NCBI RefSeq assembly: GCF_006337085.1
Contig: NZ_CP040882.1
Span: 1,302,001 to 1,366,000 of the forward strand
Length of the DNA: 64,000 nt
Source: Sutterella faecalis
GTDB taxonomy: Bacteria > Pseudomonadota > Gammaproteobacteria > Burkholderiales > Burkholderiaceae_F
Direction of reading: 5' to 3'
Part shown: piece after piece, positions 50,209 through 58,227 of the stretch
How positions within the stretch are numbered: the first letter of the stretch is position 1
Layout of the letters: every line of letters begins with the position of its first letter
Notes under the pieces: model-generated
Database searches by the model: none
What the model saw: only the letters and a program-made list of their open reading frames with translations
What the model was told of the DNA's origin: nothing
Translations under genes and position numbers: made by a program

Positions 50209-51336
50209 ATGCACGAAGAACAGAATGTCATCCCCGTTCGGCCGGCTCGTCCGGCACGCGCGATTTCCCGGCCTGCACTCCCCATTCCGCAGACAGGTGA
50301 TATCAGACGCGAGGGAGGAGCCTGGCGCGACCGCTTCGGGCGCCCGCTCACCGACCTTCGGATTTCGGTGACGGATCACTGCAACTTCCGCTGCCGCTAC
50401 TGCATGCCGAAGGAGAAATTCGCGCACAACCACCAGTTTCTTGCCATGACGGAACTCCTCACCTTTGAGGAAATCATGCGCATTGCGCGCATTGCCGTCA
50501 GAAACGGCATTGAAAAAATCCGCCTGACCGGCGGCGAACCGCTTCTCAGAAAGGGAATTGAGAAGCTTATTGCTGATCTTTCGCTCCTTCGGAAACCTGA
50601 CGGGACGCCGATTGATCTCGCGCTCACAACGAACGGGTCGCTCCTCGTCAAAAAAGGCGGAGCGCTGCGCGATGCGGGCTTAAAGCGCGTCACGGTAAGC
50701 CTTGACGCCATCGACGAAGGGATTTTTCAGGGCTTCAACGATGTGGGCTACCCCGCAGCGAAGGTCCTCGAAGCGATCGACTTTGCGCGAAAGCTCGGCT
50801 TTCGCGTGAAGGTCAACACCGTTGTCAAGAAGGGCGTCAACGAAGGCGAAATCCTGCGCATTGCGGATACTTTCCGCAGCACCGGCGTTATTCCGCGCTT
50901 CATCGAATATATGGACGTGGGAAACGCCAACGGGTGGCGGATGGACGAAGTCGTCCCCTCAAGCGAAGTCGTCGCGAAAATTGCGTCGAAGTGGGCCGTT
51001 GAACCCCTGAAGCCCGCCACGCCGGGCGAAACCGCCTCGCGCTGGCGCTACCTTGACGGCAAAGGCGAATTCGGGGTCATCAGTTCCGTCACCCGGGCCT
51101 TCTGTCGCAACTGCTCGCGCGTGAGGCTCTCGATGGAGGGACGCCTCTACCTCTGCCTCTTTGCGTCGATCGGCTACGACATCCGCACGATGCTCCGCGG
51201 GGGCTGCACGGACCTTGAGCTCGAGGAAGCCTTCGGGAGAATCTGGAGCGCCCGCGAGGACAGGTATTCGGAACTTCGCGCCATCGGCGCGGCGCCGGAC
51301 CGCTCGAAAGTGGAGATGAACTACATCGGCGGGTGA
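50209..51336 (+). CDS. moaA: GTP 3',8-cyclase MoaA
   Basis: Radical SAM enzyme for the first step of molybdenum-cofactor synthesis. The 375-residue protein has the N-terminal cluster motif CNFRCRYCM, the substrate loop LTGGEPLLRKG, the C-terminal cluster cysteines in AFCRNCSRVRLSMEGRLYLC, and the functional Gly-Gly end (NYIGG). About 40 extra N-terminal residues precede the core. It stands apart from the moaDE-moeA-mobB group at 61-63.6 kb. Confidence 0.96.
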   Translation: MHEEQNVIPVRPARPARAISRPALPIPQTGDIRREGGAWRDRFGRPLTDLRISVTDHCNFRCRYCMPKEKFAHNHQFLAMTELLTFEEIMRIARIAVRNGIEKIRLTGGEPLLRKGIEKLIADLSLLRKPDGTPIDLALTTNGSLLVKKGGALRDAGLKRVTVSLDAIDEGIFQGFNDVGYPAAKVLEAIDFARKLGFRVKVNTVVKKGVNEGEILRIADTFRSTGVIPRFIEYMDVGNANGWRMDEVVPSSEVVAKIASKWAVEPLKPATPGETASRWRYLDGKGEFGVISSVTRAFCRNCSRVRLSMEGRLYLCLFASIGYDIRTMLRGGCTDLELEEAFGRIWSAREDRYSELRAIGAAPDRSKVEMNYIGG

Positions 51337-51552
51337 CTTTGCGCCCGTAAACATCATTCAACCTCCATCCACTCAGCTTTTATCAGGAACTCACCCGAAG
51401 CCGCACGGGCGTGCGAACACCTATACTCTCTTCCCATGCGTGCGCATTGAGTTCCCCTGGAAGAACCGGATGAAGCCCGCTGACGCCTGTTGTCCGCCCA
51501 TTCAGAAAGCGGATGCAAAGAAAAAAACGACAAACGGAGCGCGCCCCTTCAA

Positions 51553-53037
51553 ATGTTTTCGAATCCTACTGCCGTAACTTTTATCGGCTACCTGATCCTG
51601 ATGGTGCTCGTCGGGGTCTTTGCCTACTACTACACCCGCAACTACGCCGACTTCATCCTGGGCGGCCGCAGTCTCGGCGGTTTTGTGACCGCGCTTTCGG
51701 TCGGCGCCTCCGACATGAGCGGGTGGCTCCTCATGGGGCTCCCGGGAGCCGTCTTCCTTTACGGCATTTCGCAGAGCTGGATCGCGATCGGACTCATCAT
51801 CGGCTCCTGGTTCAACTGGAAGCTCGTCGCGGCACGCCTTCGCGTCTATACCGAAAAGGCGCACAACTCGCTCACGCTCCCCGACTATCTCTCGCACCGC
51901 TTTGAAGACAAAAAGAACGTGCTCCGGATCATTGCCGCGGCCGTGATTCTCATCTTCTTCACGATCTACTGCGCTTCGGGCGTGGTTGCAGGCGCCCGGC
52001 TCTTTGAGAATACGTTCCAGATGGACTACCAGACGGCCCTCATCGTCGGCGCTGCGGCAACGATTCTCTACGTCTTCATCGGCGGCTTCCTCGCCGTCAG
52101 CTGGACCGACACCATTCAGGCATCGATCATGTGCATCGCGCTCATCGTGACCCCGATCGCCGTCATGATGGATGCGGGCGGCTTCACGGCGACGACCGAG
52201 CGCGTGGCGGCCATCAGTCCCTCGATGCTCAACATGATGGAAGGCCACACCGTGCTCGGCGTCATCAGCCTTCTCGCCTGGGGTCTCGGCTACTTCGGCC
52301 AGCCGCATATTCTCGTCCGCTTCATGGCGGCGAAGTCGATCAAGGTAATCCCCAACGCCCGGCGCGTGGGCACCCTCTGGATGCTCTTCTGCCTTGCGGG
52401 CGCCGTTGCCGTCGGATTCTTTGGTTCGGCCTACTTCTCGATGCACCCGGATACCGCGGGTCTCGTGAAGGAAAATCACGAGCGCGTCTTCATCGTGCTT
52501 TCGTCGCTCCTCTTCAACCCGTGGATCGCGGGTCTCCTCATGTCGGCCATTCTTGCCGCCGTCATGTCGACCCTTTCCTGCCAGCTGCTCGTCTGCTCCT
52601 CGACCCTTACGCAGGACTTCTACCGCACGTACCTGCGGCCGAATGCGAGTCAGCGCGAGCTCGTCTGGATCGGCCGCACGATGGTGCTCGCAATCTCCGT
52701 CGTTGCCGTCTGGCTCGCAAGCGACCCGACGAGCCTCGTTCTTTCGCTGGTTTCCTACGCCTGGGCAGGTTTTGCCGCCGCCTTTGGTCCCGTGATCCTC
52801 ATTTCCCTCTGGTGGAAGCGCATGACGAAGACCGGCGCGCTCGCCGGCATGGTGATCGGCGCTGCAACGGTGCTCATCTGGAACCACTTTGCCTGGTTCG
52901 GAATCTATGAAATCATCCCGGGCTTCCTCTTCGCGACGATCGGCATCATCGTGGGAAGCCTCCTCGACAAAGCCCCGTCAGAGTCGATCACGAAGACCTT
53001 CGACGCCGTGGATGCTGAGGTGAAGTCGCTTTCGTAA
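51553..53037 (+). CDS. putP: Sodium/proline symporter
   Basis: Solute:sodium symporter importing proline. The 494-residue protein has about 13 hydrophobic segments, with the PutP blocks YYTRNYADFILGGRSLGG, LSVGASDMSGWLLMGLPGA, and a long mid-region LAWGLGYFGQPHILVRFMA that contains the family's conserved SSS signature. The start at 51553 (MFSNPTAVTF) is preferred over one at 51490 that adds 21 polar residues. It is ended by a strong terminator. Confidence 0.95.
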   Translation: MFSNPTAVTFIGYLILMVLVGVFAYYYTRNYADFILGGRSLGGFVTALSVGASDMSGWLLMGLPGAVFLYGISQSWIAIGLIIGSWFNWKLVAARLRVYTEKAHNSLTLPDYLSHRFEDKKNVLRIIAAAVILIFFTIYCASGVVAGARLFENTFQMDYQTALIVGAAATILYVFIGGFLAVSWTDTIQASIMCIALIVTPIAVMMDAGGFTATTERVAAISPSMLNMMEGHTVLGVISLLAWGLGYFGQPHILVRFMAAKSIKVIPNARRVGTLWMLFCLAGAVAVGFFGSAYFSMHPDTAGLVKENHERVFIVLSSLLFNPWIAGLLMSAILAAVMSTLSCQLLVCSSTLTQDFYRTYLRPNASQRELVWIGRTMVLAISVVAVWLASDPTSLVLSLVSYAWAGFAAAFGPVILISLWWKRMTKTGALAGMVIGAATVLIWNHFAWFGIYEIIPGFLFATIGIIVGSLLDKAPSESITKTFDAVDAEVKSLS

Positions 53038-53066
53038 ACCCGGAGCACCCGGTATTTTTGAATCGA

Positions 53067-53102
53067 GCCGCAGAAGTCATTCATGCTTCTGCGGCTTTTT
53101 TC
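53067..53102 (+). terminator. Terminator after putP
   Basis: GCCGCAGAAG / CTTCTGCGGC with a 9-base loop, then TTTTTTCTG. Confidence 0.92.
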
Positions 53103-53279
53103 TGCCTTCTCTTCTTCACGCCATCCCGGAGAGCGGCGCTTTGGAACCGCTATTCGACCAATCTTGTCTTCGGGCCAAACCGCATCGGGATTCCCGCCTA
53201 AGAGGAAGCGCCTAAATTCGCAAAAAATGAATTTCTGCTGAAGCTACACTTTGATTTTGAAGGAAGCGCCCAATCTTCT

Positions 53280-53289
53280 TATACGTATA
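53280..53289. promoter_or_regulatory. TATACGTATA palindrome upstream of the peptide-binding gene
   Basis: A 10-base perfect palindrome made of the same TATACGT / ACGTATA half-sites as at aspA and ridA, but overlapping with no spacer. It lies 34 bases before the next start, close to where a promoter is expected. It may be a chance AT-rich match. Confidence 0.3.
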
Positions 53290-53323
53290 CAGCTTCCTTT
53301 TCTTTTTCTCTACAAGGTGCAAA

Positions 53324-54874
53324 ATGCAGAAATTCCCGTTCAAAGCCGCGCTCAGTCTCACCGCTTTTTCCGCCGCCATGCTCATCGCTTCGGCCCCGGC
53401 CGAAGCGCGTGAGATAACCGCTGCGGTTGCGACGGGATTCACGACGCTCGATCCCTGGGACGCGGTCGACAACCTTTCGCGCGCGGTTTCCCGCTCCTTC
53501 TACGAAAGCCTCTACACGTTCGACAAGGATCTGAAGCCCGTTCCTCAGCTCGCCGAGAGTTATGAGGTTTCAAAGGACGGCCTCACCTACACCTTCCGGC
53601 TCCGCCAGGGCGTCAAGTTCCATGACGGCACGGAATTCACGGCCGACGCCGTCAAGATGAATTTCGACCGCGGCATGAATCCGGATTCAAAGCTCACGCG
53701 CCGGACGTTCTTCAAGTTCGTCGACCGCGTTGAGGTTGTTGACCCCTACACCGTCCGGATTGTTCTGAAGACGCCGACCGCGGGCTTCATTCAGCGCCTC
53801 GCGAACGGCACGGCCGGCATGATCTGCCCCAGCCTTCTGAAGCGCGCCACCACGAAGCAGGTAACAGCCTATGAAGCCTGCGGCACCGGTCCCTACACCC
53901 TGAAGCGCTTCAGCCCCGCCGAAGAGCTCTATGCCGTCAAATTCCCCAACTACCGCGTGCCGGGCTTGCCGAAGTTCGATGCCATCCGCTGGGTGCCGGT
54001 AACGGAAAACTCCACCCGCGCGATGATGCTTCAGACGGGCGAAGCGCAGTTCATTTCGCCCGTTCCCAACGAGCAGTTCCTGCCGCTCTCGAAGAGCGGC
54101 AAGCTCACGCTTCAGAAGACGCCTTCCGTCGTGACCCGCTACCTCTCGATGAATGAGACGAAGAAGCCCTTTGACGACATCCGCGTGCGCGAAGCGGTGA
54201 GCCTCGCGATCAACCGCAAGGCGCTCGTCAAGGTGGCCTACAACGGCTTTGCCGTGCCGTCAACGGGGTACCTCCCCACGCAGATTGAAGGCGGCGTCGA
54301 CTTCGGCGAATTCCCCTACGACCCGAAGCGCGCCCGCGAGCTTCTGAAGGAAGCGGGCTTCCCGCAGGGCTTCAAAACCACGATCTGGTCGGCCTACAAC
54401 GACGGGAAGACCGTGAAGACCCTTCAGTTCCTGCAGCAGCAGCTCGCTCAGGTCGGAATCCACGCCGAAACCAAGGCGCTTGAAGCCGGTCAGCGCACCG
54501 TGATCTACGGCGCCAAAACCCCTGAGGAATCGCAGCACCAGCTCTACCTCATCGGCTGGACCAATTCCGCCGCTGAACCCGACTGGGGGCTGAGGCCGCT
54601 CCTTGACAGCCGCAGCTGCCCGCCGGTCCTCAACAACGACTCCTACTACAAGAACCCGAAGGTGGATGCGCTCTTTGATGAGGCCATCAGGGAAACCAAT
54701 GCGGAAAAGCGCGTTGAGCTCTATCACGAAATTCAGAAGCTCGTGAACGCCGACAAGCCCTGGGCGCCGCTCGTCTTTGAGATGGTTACGGCGGGCACCG
54801 CGAAGGAGCTGAAGAACTTCACTGTGCTTCCCGACGGGGGCTTCGACTTCTATTCGGCCGAGTGGAAGGAATGA
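53324..54874 (+). CDS. Oligopeptide/glutathione-type ABC substrate-binding protein
   Basis: Periplasmic binding protein of SBP family 5 (DppA/OppA/GsiB). The 516-residue precursor has a signal peptide ending SAPAEAR around residue 28. It shows the family block SYEVSKDGLTYTFRLRQGVKFHDG and further on VREAVSLAINRKALV, FPYDPKRARELLKEAGFPQGF and GWTNSAAEPDWGLRPLL. The last resembles glutathione-binding GsiB. No permease or ATPase genes lie next to it, so it depends on a transporter elsewhere. The gene stands alone between two terminators. Confidence 0.9.
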   Translation: MQKFPFKAALSLTAFSAAMLIASAPAEAREITAAVATGFTTLDPWDAVDNLSRAVSRSFYESLYTFDKDLKPVPQLAESYEVSKDGLTYTFRLRQGVKFHDGTEFTADAVKMNFDRGMNPDSKLTRRTFFKFVDRVEVVDPYTVRIVLKTPTAGFIQRLANGTAGMICPSLLKRATTKQVTAYEACGTGPYTLKRFSPAEELYAVKFPNYRVPGLPKFDAIRWVPVTENSTRAMMLQTGEAQFISPVPNEQFLPLSKSGKLTLQKTPSVVTRYLSMNETKKPFDDIRVREAVSLAINRKALVKVAYNGFAVPSTGYLPTQIEGGVDFGEFPYDPKRARELLKEAGFPQGFKTTIWSAYNDGKTVKTLQFLQQQLAQVGIHAETKALEAGQRTVIYGAKTPEESQHQLYLIGWTNSAAEPDWGLRPLLDSRSCPPVLNNDSYYKNPKVDALFDEAIRETNAEKRVELYHEIQKLVNADKPWAPLVFEMVTAGTAKELKNFTVLPDGGFDFYSAEWKE

Positions 54875-54911
54875 TTTTCCATAAAGCTCTGTTCTGACTT
54901 TTCTTTCATCT

Positions 54912-54946
54912 GTATCCCGGAGGGTTTCCTCCGGGATATATTTTTC
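54912..54946 (+). terminator. Terminator after the peptide-binding gene
   Basis: TATCCCGGAGG / CCTCCGGGATA with a 4-base loop followed by TATTTTTC. Confidence 0.9.
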
Positions 54947-54979
54947 TCTGCGTTTACCATTCTTCCTCGAGGTTCACTC

Positions 54980-55732
54980 ATGGCTATTGCGCTCACCGGA
55001 AAAATGTCGGGAACGGCCGACAAGCACACCGCCCAATCGCTTCAGGCTTCATTTGAGAACGCCTGGTTTGCTGCTGCTGACGGCGCTTTTGAAGGAAAGC
55101 TTTCGGACGCTCCCGCGGTCCTTCCCTCTGCACCGATTCTTCTCTTTGCGCACGGAAGTTCCGGCATCGGCGCGCCCTTGAAGGCCTTCGCCCGCTTCGT
55201 GGCAGGTCTCGGCTGGTCCTTCCTTGCGCCCGATTCCTTCGTGCTTCCCGACCGCATCACCTACTCCTCTCCCGTCTCGCGCGAAAACTACGAGCGCGTC
55301 CATGCGATGCGGTCTCAGGAGCTCGACTATGCCGCTCGTCACCTTGACAAAGTGCCCGGCTTCTCAGGCCGCTATGCCGTTGCGGGCACGAGCGAAGGGG
55401 GCGTTGCTGCCTCGCGCTTCACGGCTCCGGAAGGCCGCCCTGAGTCCGGCCGCATTCTCTTTTCCTGGCCCTGCGAAGACAACTACCACGTCGTCTCCCA
55501 CCAAACGCATGTTCCGGATGATGTTCCGGTGCTCAACATCATGAGCGCGGAAGACAAATACTTCAGCCGGGCGAATCCGTGGCTCGACAACCCGGATGCG
55601 CTCGGTCACGCCGGACGGACGCTCGCGCATCATCCTGCGGCGTCGATCCTCCTCATTCCCGGCGCGCCTCATACGCTCTTTGCGCTCCCGCAGACGGAGT
55701 CCGCGGTCAGGGCATTCCTCGCGAGAATTTGA
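54980..55732 (+). CDS. Alpha/beta-hydrolase (dienelactone-hydrolase-like)
   Basis: A 250-residue predicted cytoplasmic hydrolase with no signal peptide. The oxyanion region FAHGSSGIGAP, the nucleophile elbow VAGTSEGGVAA (Ser in G-x-S-x-G), a late acidic residue in SAEDKYFSR and the histidine in PGAPHTLFA make a plausible catalytic triad. The substrate is unknown. It follows the peptide-binding gene after a terminator. Confidence 0.75.
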   Translation: MAIALTGKMSGTADKHTAQSLQASFENAWFAAADGAFEGKLSDAPAVLPSAPILLFAHGSSGIGAPLKAFARFVAGLGWSFLAPDSFVLPDRITYSSPVSRENYERVHAMRSQELDYAARHLDKVPGFSGRYAVAGTSEGGVAASRFTAPEGRPESGRILFSWPCEDNYHVVSHQTHVPDDVPVLNIMSAEDKYFSRANPWLDNPDALGHAGRTLAHHPAASILLIPGAPHTLFALPQTESAVRAFLARI

Positions 55733-55907
55733 TCTCTCCGATCCGGATCGTCAAAACCGGGATGCGCTTCAGGTGCTCCCGGTTTTCTATTTTCCTGACA
55801 TCACCTTCAAGTACGCTCTCAAAGAACGCTTTCCGCACGAAATCATTGCGCTACAATGGGCGCCCTTCAAAGCGCATCTCTTTTTTCCCGTTTTTCAATA
55901 ACTTTCA

Positions 55908-57167
55908 ATGTCATCGAGCTCTCTCGCCGCGCGTCTGCGCAAGATTCTTCCCTTCATCGGCCGCAATACCGCCAGCGCCGACCGCGAATGCTATCTGCGC
56001 GCCTTCCGCCGTCTCTATTCCGAAGACCCCATGGCCTTCAGCGAAGTTTTCGATGCGGAGCTCGAGAAAATCCGCACGGAGTACCCGCGCGAGATCACTG
56101 AACTTATTGAACAGGCGGGCTTTGCCGAACTTGACGACCAGATTGTCGCTGCAGAACGCGAGGACGGGTCGGTAACGACCCTCTACGCCGCGGGCTTTCT
56201 CGCCTACGGGCTTGAAAATCAGCCGCTCGCCGCGGAAAACCTCACGCGCGAGGATGCCGCAAAGCTGAAGGCGCTTCTTCTGGAAGAATATTTCGATGAA
56301 TCGGTCGCGAAGATTCAGATCTATGAGCATCTGATGCCCATCAACCATCGCGCCTTCGTCGATGCAGGAGAGTCGCAGCGGTTTCTCCGCCAGATGATGC
56401 GCTCGAAGAGCGACTTCATCACGACCTTCGAGTCGATCGACATGCCCGGGATCGACTACACGCTCGACGAAGAAGACGGCACCGACATTGCCGCCCGCTT
56501 CCGCCTGATTCTCTTCACCGTGCGCACGCCGAGCGGAGAAAAGCCGGCCCTGAAGCGCCCCTTCCGATTCCTCGGGTTTGCTACAAACGAAGGCAAAAAC
56601 CCGAAGCTCACGAGCGAAGCCATTCTTCAGACCCGCTGGGGCGCTGAATTCACGGCGCTCCTCTCGGTGCGCTGCGGCCGGGGACTTCGCTTCTGCGTGA
56701 CCGAACCGACGCTCCTCAACGACACCGTCCGGCAGCTCGACTACGTGACGGGACTGAAGCGCATCATGGTGGTCTTCACCCGCACCGCGCTCGACGAAAA
56801 TGTTCCTCCTGAAAAACTGATTGTGAGCCTCGGCGCCTTCTCCGATCCGCTCAAGGGCTATTCGGAGCTTCGCGTTGCCTTTGCGCGCCCCGAGGCTCCC
56901 GACGACCTGATTTCGGGCGTCCCGATTCCGCTCCCCTCGGGACCCAACGTTTCCCAGGCCGTGGGCGAAATCGCCAACATGATCGTGGGGCAGTTCGAGA
57001 TGGAGGGCATCCACCTCAAGACCCCGATTCACGGCGAGTGTCCCTGGCTCACGGCGGAGCCCGACACGATGGATCGTCTCTACAACTCCATCCACAACAT
57101 CCAGAAGCCCCTCAAAAAGAAGGACGCCGTGCCGCGTCCGATGATGCCGAGCATGATGCTCAACTAA
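55908..57167 (+). CDS. Conserved hypothetical protein, possibly DUF2863-like
   Basis: A 419-residue soluble protein without signal peptide or membrane segments. The N-terminus (LAARLRKILPFIGR, then CYLRAFRRLY) is basic; the middle is acidic and rich in alpha/beta predictions; the C-terminus ends in Pro/Lys/Met-rich residues. I recall an uncharacterised betaproteobacterial family of this size (DUF2863), but the match is uncertain. No catalytic motif is visible. It is ended by a bidirectional terminator. Confidence 0.7.
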   Translation: MSSSSLAARLRKILPFIGRNTASADRECYLRAFRRLYSEDPMAFSEVFDAELEKIRTEYPREITELIEQAGFAELDDQIVAAEREDGSVTTLYAAGFLAYGLENQPLAAENLTREDAAKLKALLLEEYFDESVAKIQIYEHLMPINHRAFVDAGESQRFLRQMMRSKSDFITTFESIDMPGIDYTLDEEDGTDIAARFRLILFTVRTPSGEKPALKRPFRFLGFATNEGKNPKLTSEAILQTRWGAEFTALLSVRCGRGLRFCVTEPTLLNDTVRQLDYVTGLKRIMVVFTRTALDENVPPEKLIVSLGAFSDPLKGYSELRVAFARPEAPDDLISGVPIPLPSGPNVSQAVGEIANMIVGQFEMEGIHLKTPIHGECPWLTAEPDTMDRLYNSIHNIQKPLKKKDAVPRPMMPSMMLN

Positions 57168-57181
57168 ATTTGAAAGGCACC

Positions 57182-57222
57182 AAAAAAGCCCGGACTCCAG
57201 TAAGGAAGCCGGGCTTTTAATT
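57182..57222. terminator. Bidirectional terminator between convergent genes
   Basis: AAAAGCCCGG / CCGGGCTTTT (57184-57193 and 57209-57218), with T-runs on both strands, between a plus-strand and a minus-strand gene. Confidence 0.88.
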
Positions 57223-57239
57223 TGGGAATCCGAGCCGAA

Positions 57240-58004
57240 TTACTTCTTCGCGCCCGAGATGTCCGGATGGCCTTCAGGGAGCTTGGCGCCCGCCGGAATT
57301 TCAGGGTGACCTTCAGGGAGCTTCTTTGCATCCGCCTTCGGCTGATCCTTCTGAATCTCTTCCTCGCGGATGGGAACCTGGTTTTCGCCCTGGAGAAGAT
57401 CCGGACGAACTTCCTGAATGATCGCCGCTTCAGGAGCGCCCGCCGTCTGCATGGCGCAGAAGATCATCGTCTGGCCGTTGTAGGGCTGGATGTGGAAGGC
57501 GCGCTCCGTCATATCCATTTCCGGATATTCGTAGTTGTCCGGGCGCTTGTAGGGCTTCCAGACCGGCTCGTTGTTGCTGCGGACCATGCGGTTGGCGTGC
57601 GCGGACATGTGGCGCGTATCAACGGCTTCCCAGTCAACCTTGAAGGCGTCGATCGCCTTCTTCCAGTCTTCCTTGACGATGAGGCCCCAGAAGTGGGTGT
57701 GCATGTCGGGCACGCCCGGATAGCGGATGATTTCGTCATTGAAGACGTAGCCCGTCACGGTGAGGCCCGAGTCCTTGAAGGGCTTCGGGAACATCACGAT
57801 GTCAAGGGGCTGCTTCTCGACCTTGAGAAACGCCATGTCGCCAGAGCGGATCTTGAGCGTTTCCGGAATGTTCTTATCCTTTGCAATGGCCTTGAAGTAG
57901 CTCGCATTGCAGGCGAGAAGCGAATTCAGAATCTGCGAATCGGCAGCCTGAGCAGCGCCGGCCGCGATGCCGAGAGCCGCAAGCGCAAGAACCGTCTTTT
58001 TCAC
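57240..58004 (-). CDS. Secreted protein of unknown function with LPEGHP repeats
   Basis: A 254-residue exported protein: signal peptide MKKTVLALAALGIAAGAAQA, then a body with ADSQILNSLLACNASYF, GLTVTGYVFNDE, and HTHFWGLIVKED. It has three Cys in the whole chain or fewer, and no heme-binding CXXCH. The C-terminus carries two tandem repeats of the form KLPEGHP-x-I with a short Gly/Ala linker. Similar Pro-Gly-His-Pro motifs occur in exported proteins of gut betaproteobacteria as I recall, but their role is unknown. It is monocistronic. I do not recognise a family. Confidence 0.8.
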   Translation of the reverse strand: MKKTVLALAALGIAAGAAQAADSQILNSLLACNASYFKAIAKDKNIPETLKIRSGDMAFLKVEKQPLDIVMFPKPFKDSGLTVTGYVFNDEIIRYPGVPDMHTHFWGLIVKEDWKKAIDAFKVDWEAVDTRHMSAHANRMVRSNNEPVWKPYKRPDNYEYPEMDMTERAFHIQPYNGQTMIFCAMQTAGAPEAAIIQEVRPDLLQGENQVPIREEEIQKDQPKADAKKLPEGHPEIPAGAKLPEGHPDISGAKK

Positions 58005-58107
58005 GTTGAGTCTCCTGTACTAGGGAATCATGGCGCTATCGGAATTTCTTCCCGCTGCCATGCCATGAGCGGGATTCTCGCGCCGGCGTCTTGCGTCCGG
58101 CTTAAGA

Positions 58108-58160
58108 AAAGAAAAAGCGCACGGGGAGCAGGAATTGAATTCCCATCCCGTGCGCTTTTA
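58108..58160 (-). terminator. Terminator after clpB
   Basis: AAAAGCGCACGGG / CCCGTGCGCTTTT with a long loop, followed by TCTTTTC on the minus strand; it can also work on the plus strand. Confidence 0.8.
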
Positions 58161-58227
58161 TTGAGGCTCCTTCGCTCAGGCCCGCTCGCTCAAATTGAAC
58201 GGGCGCAGCCCGGAACACTCAAAGGCT

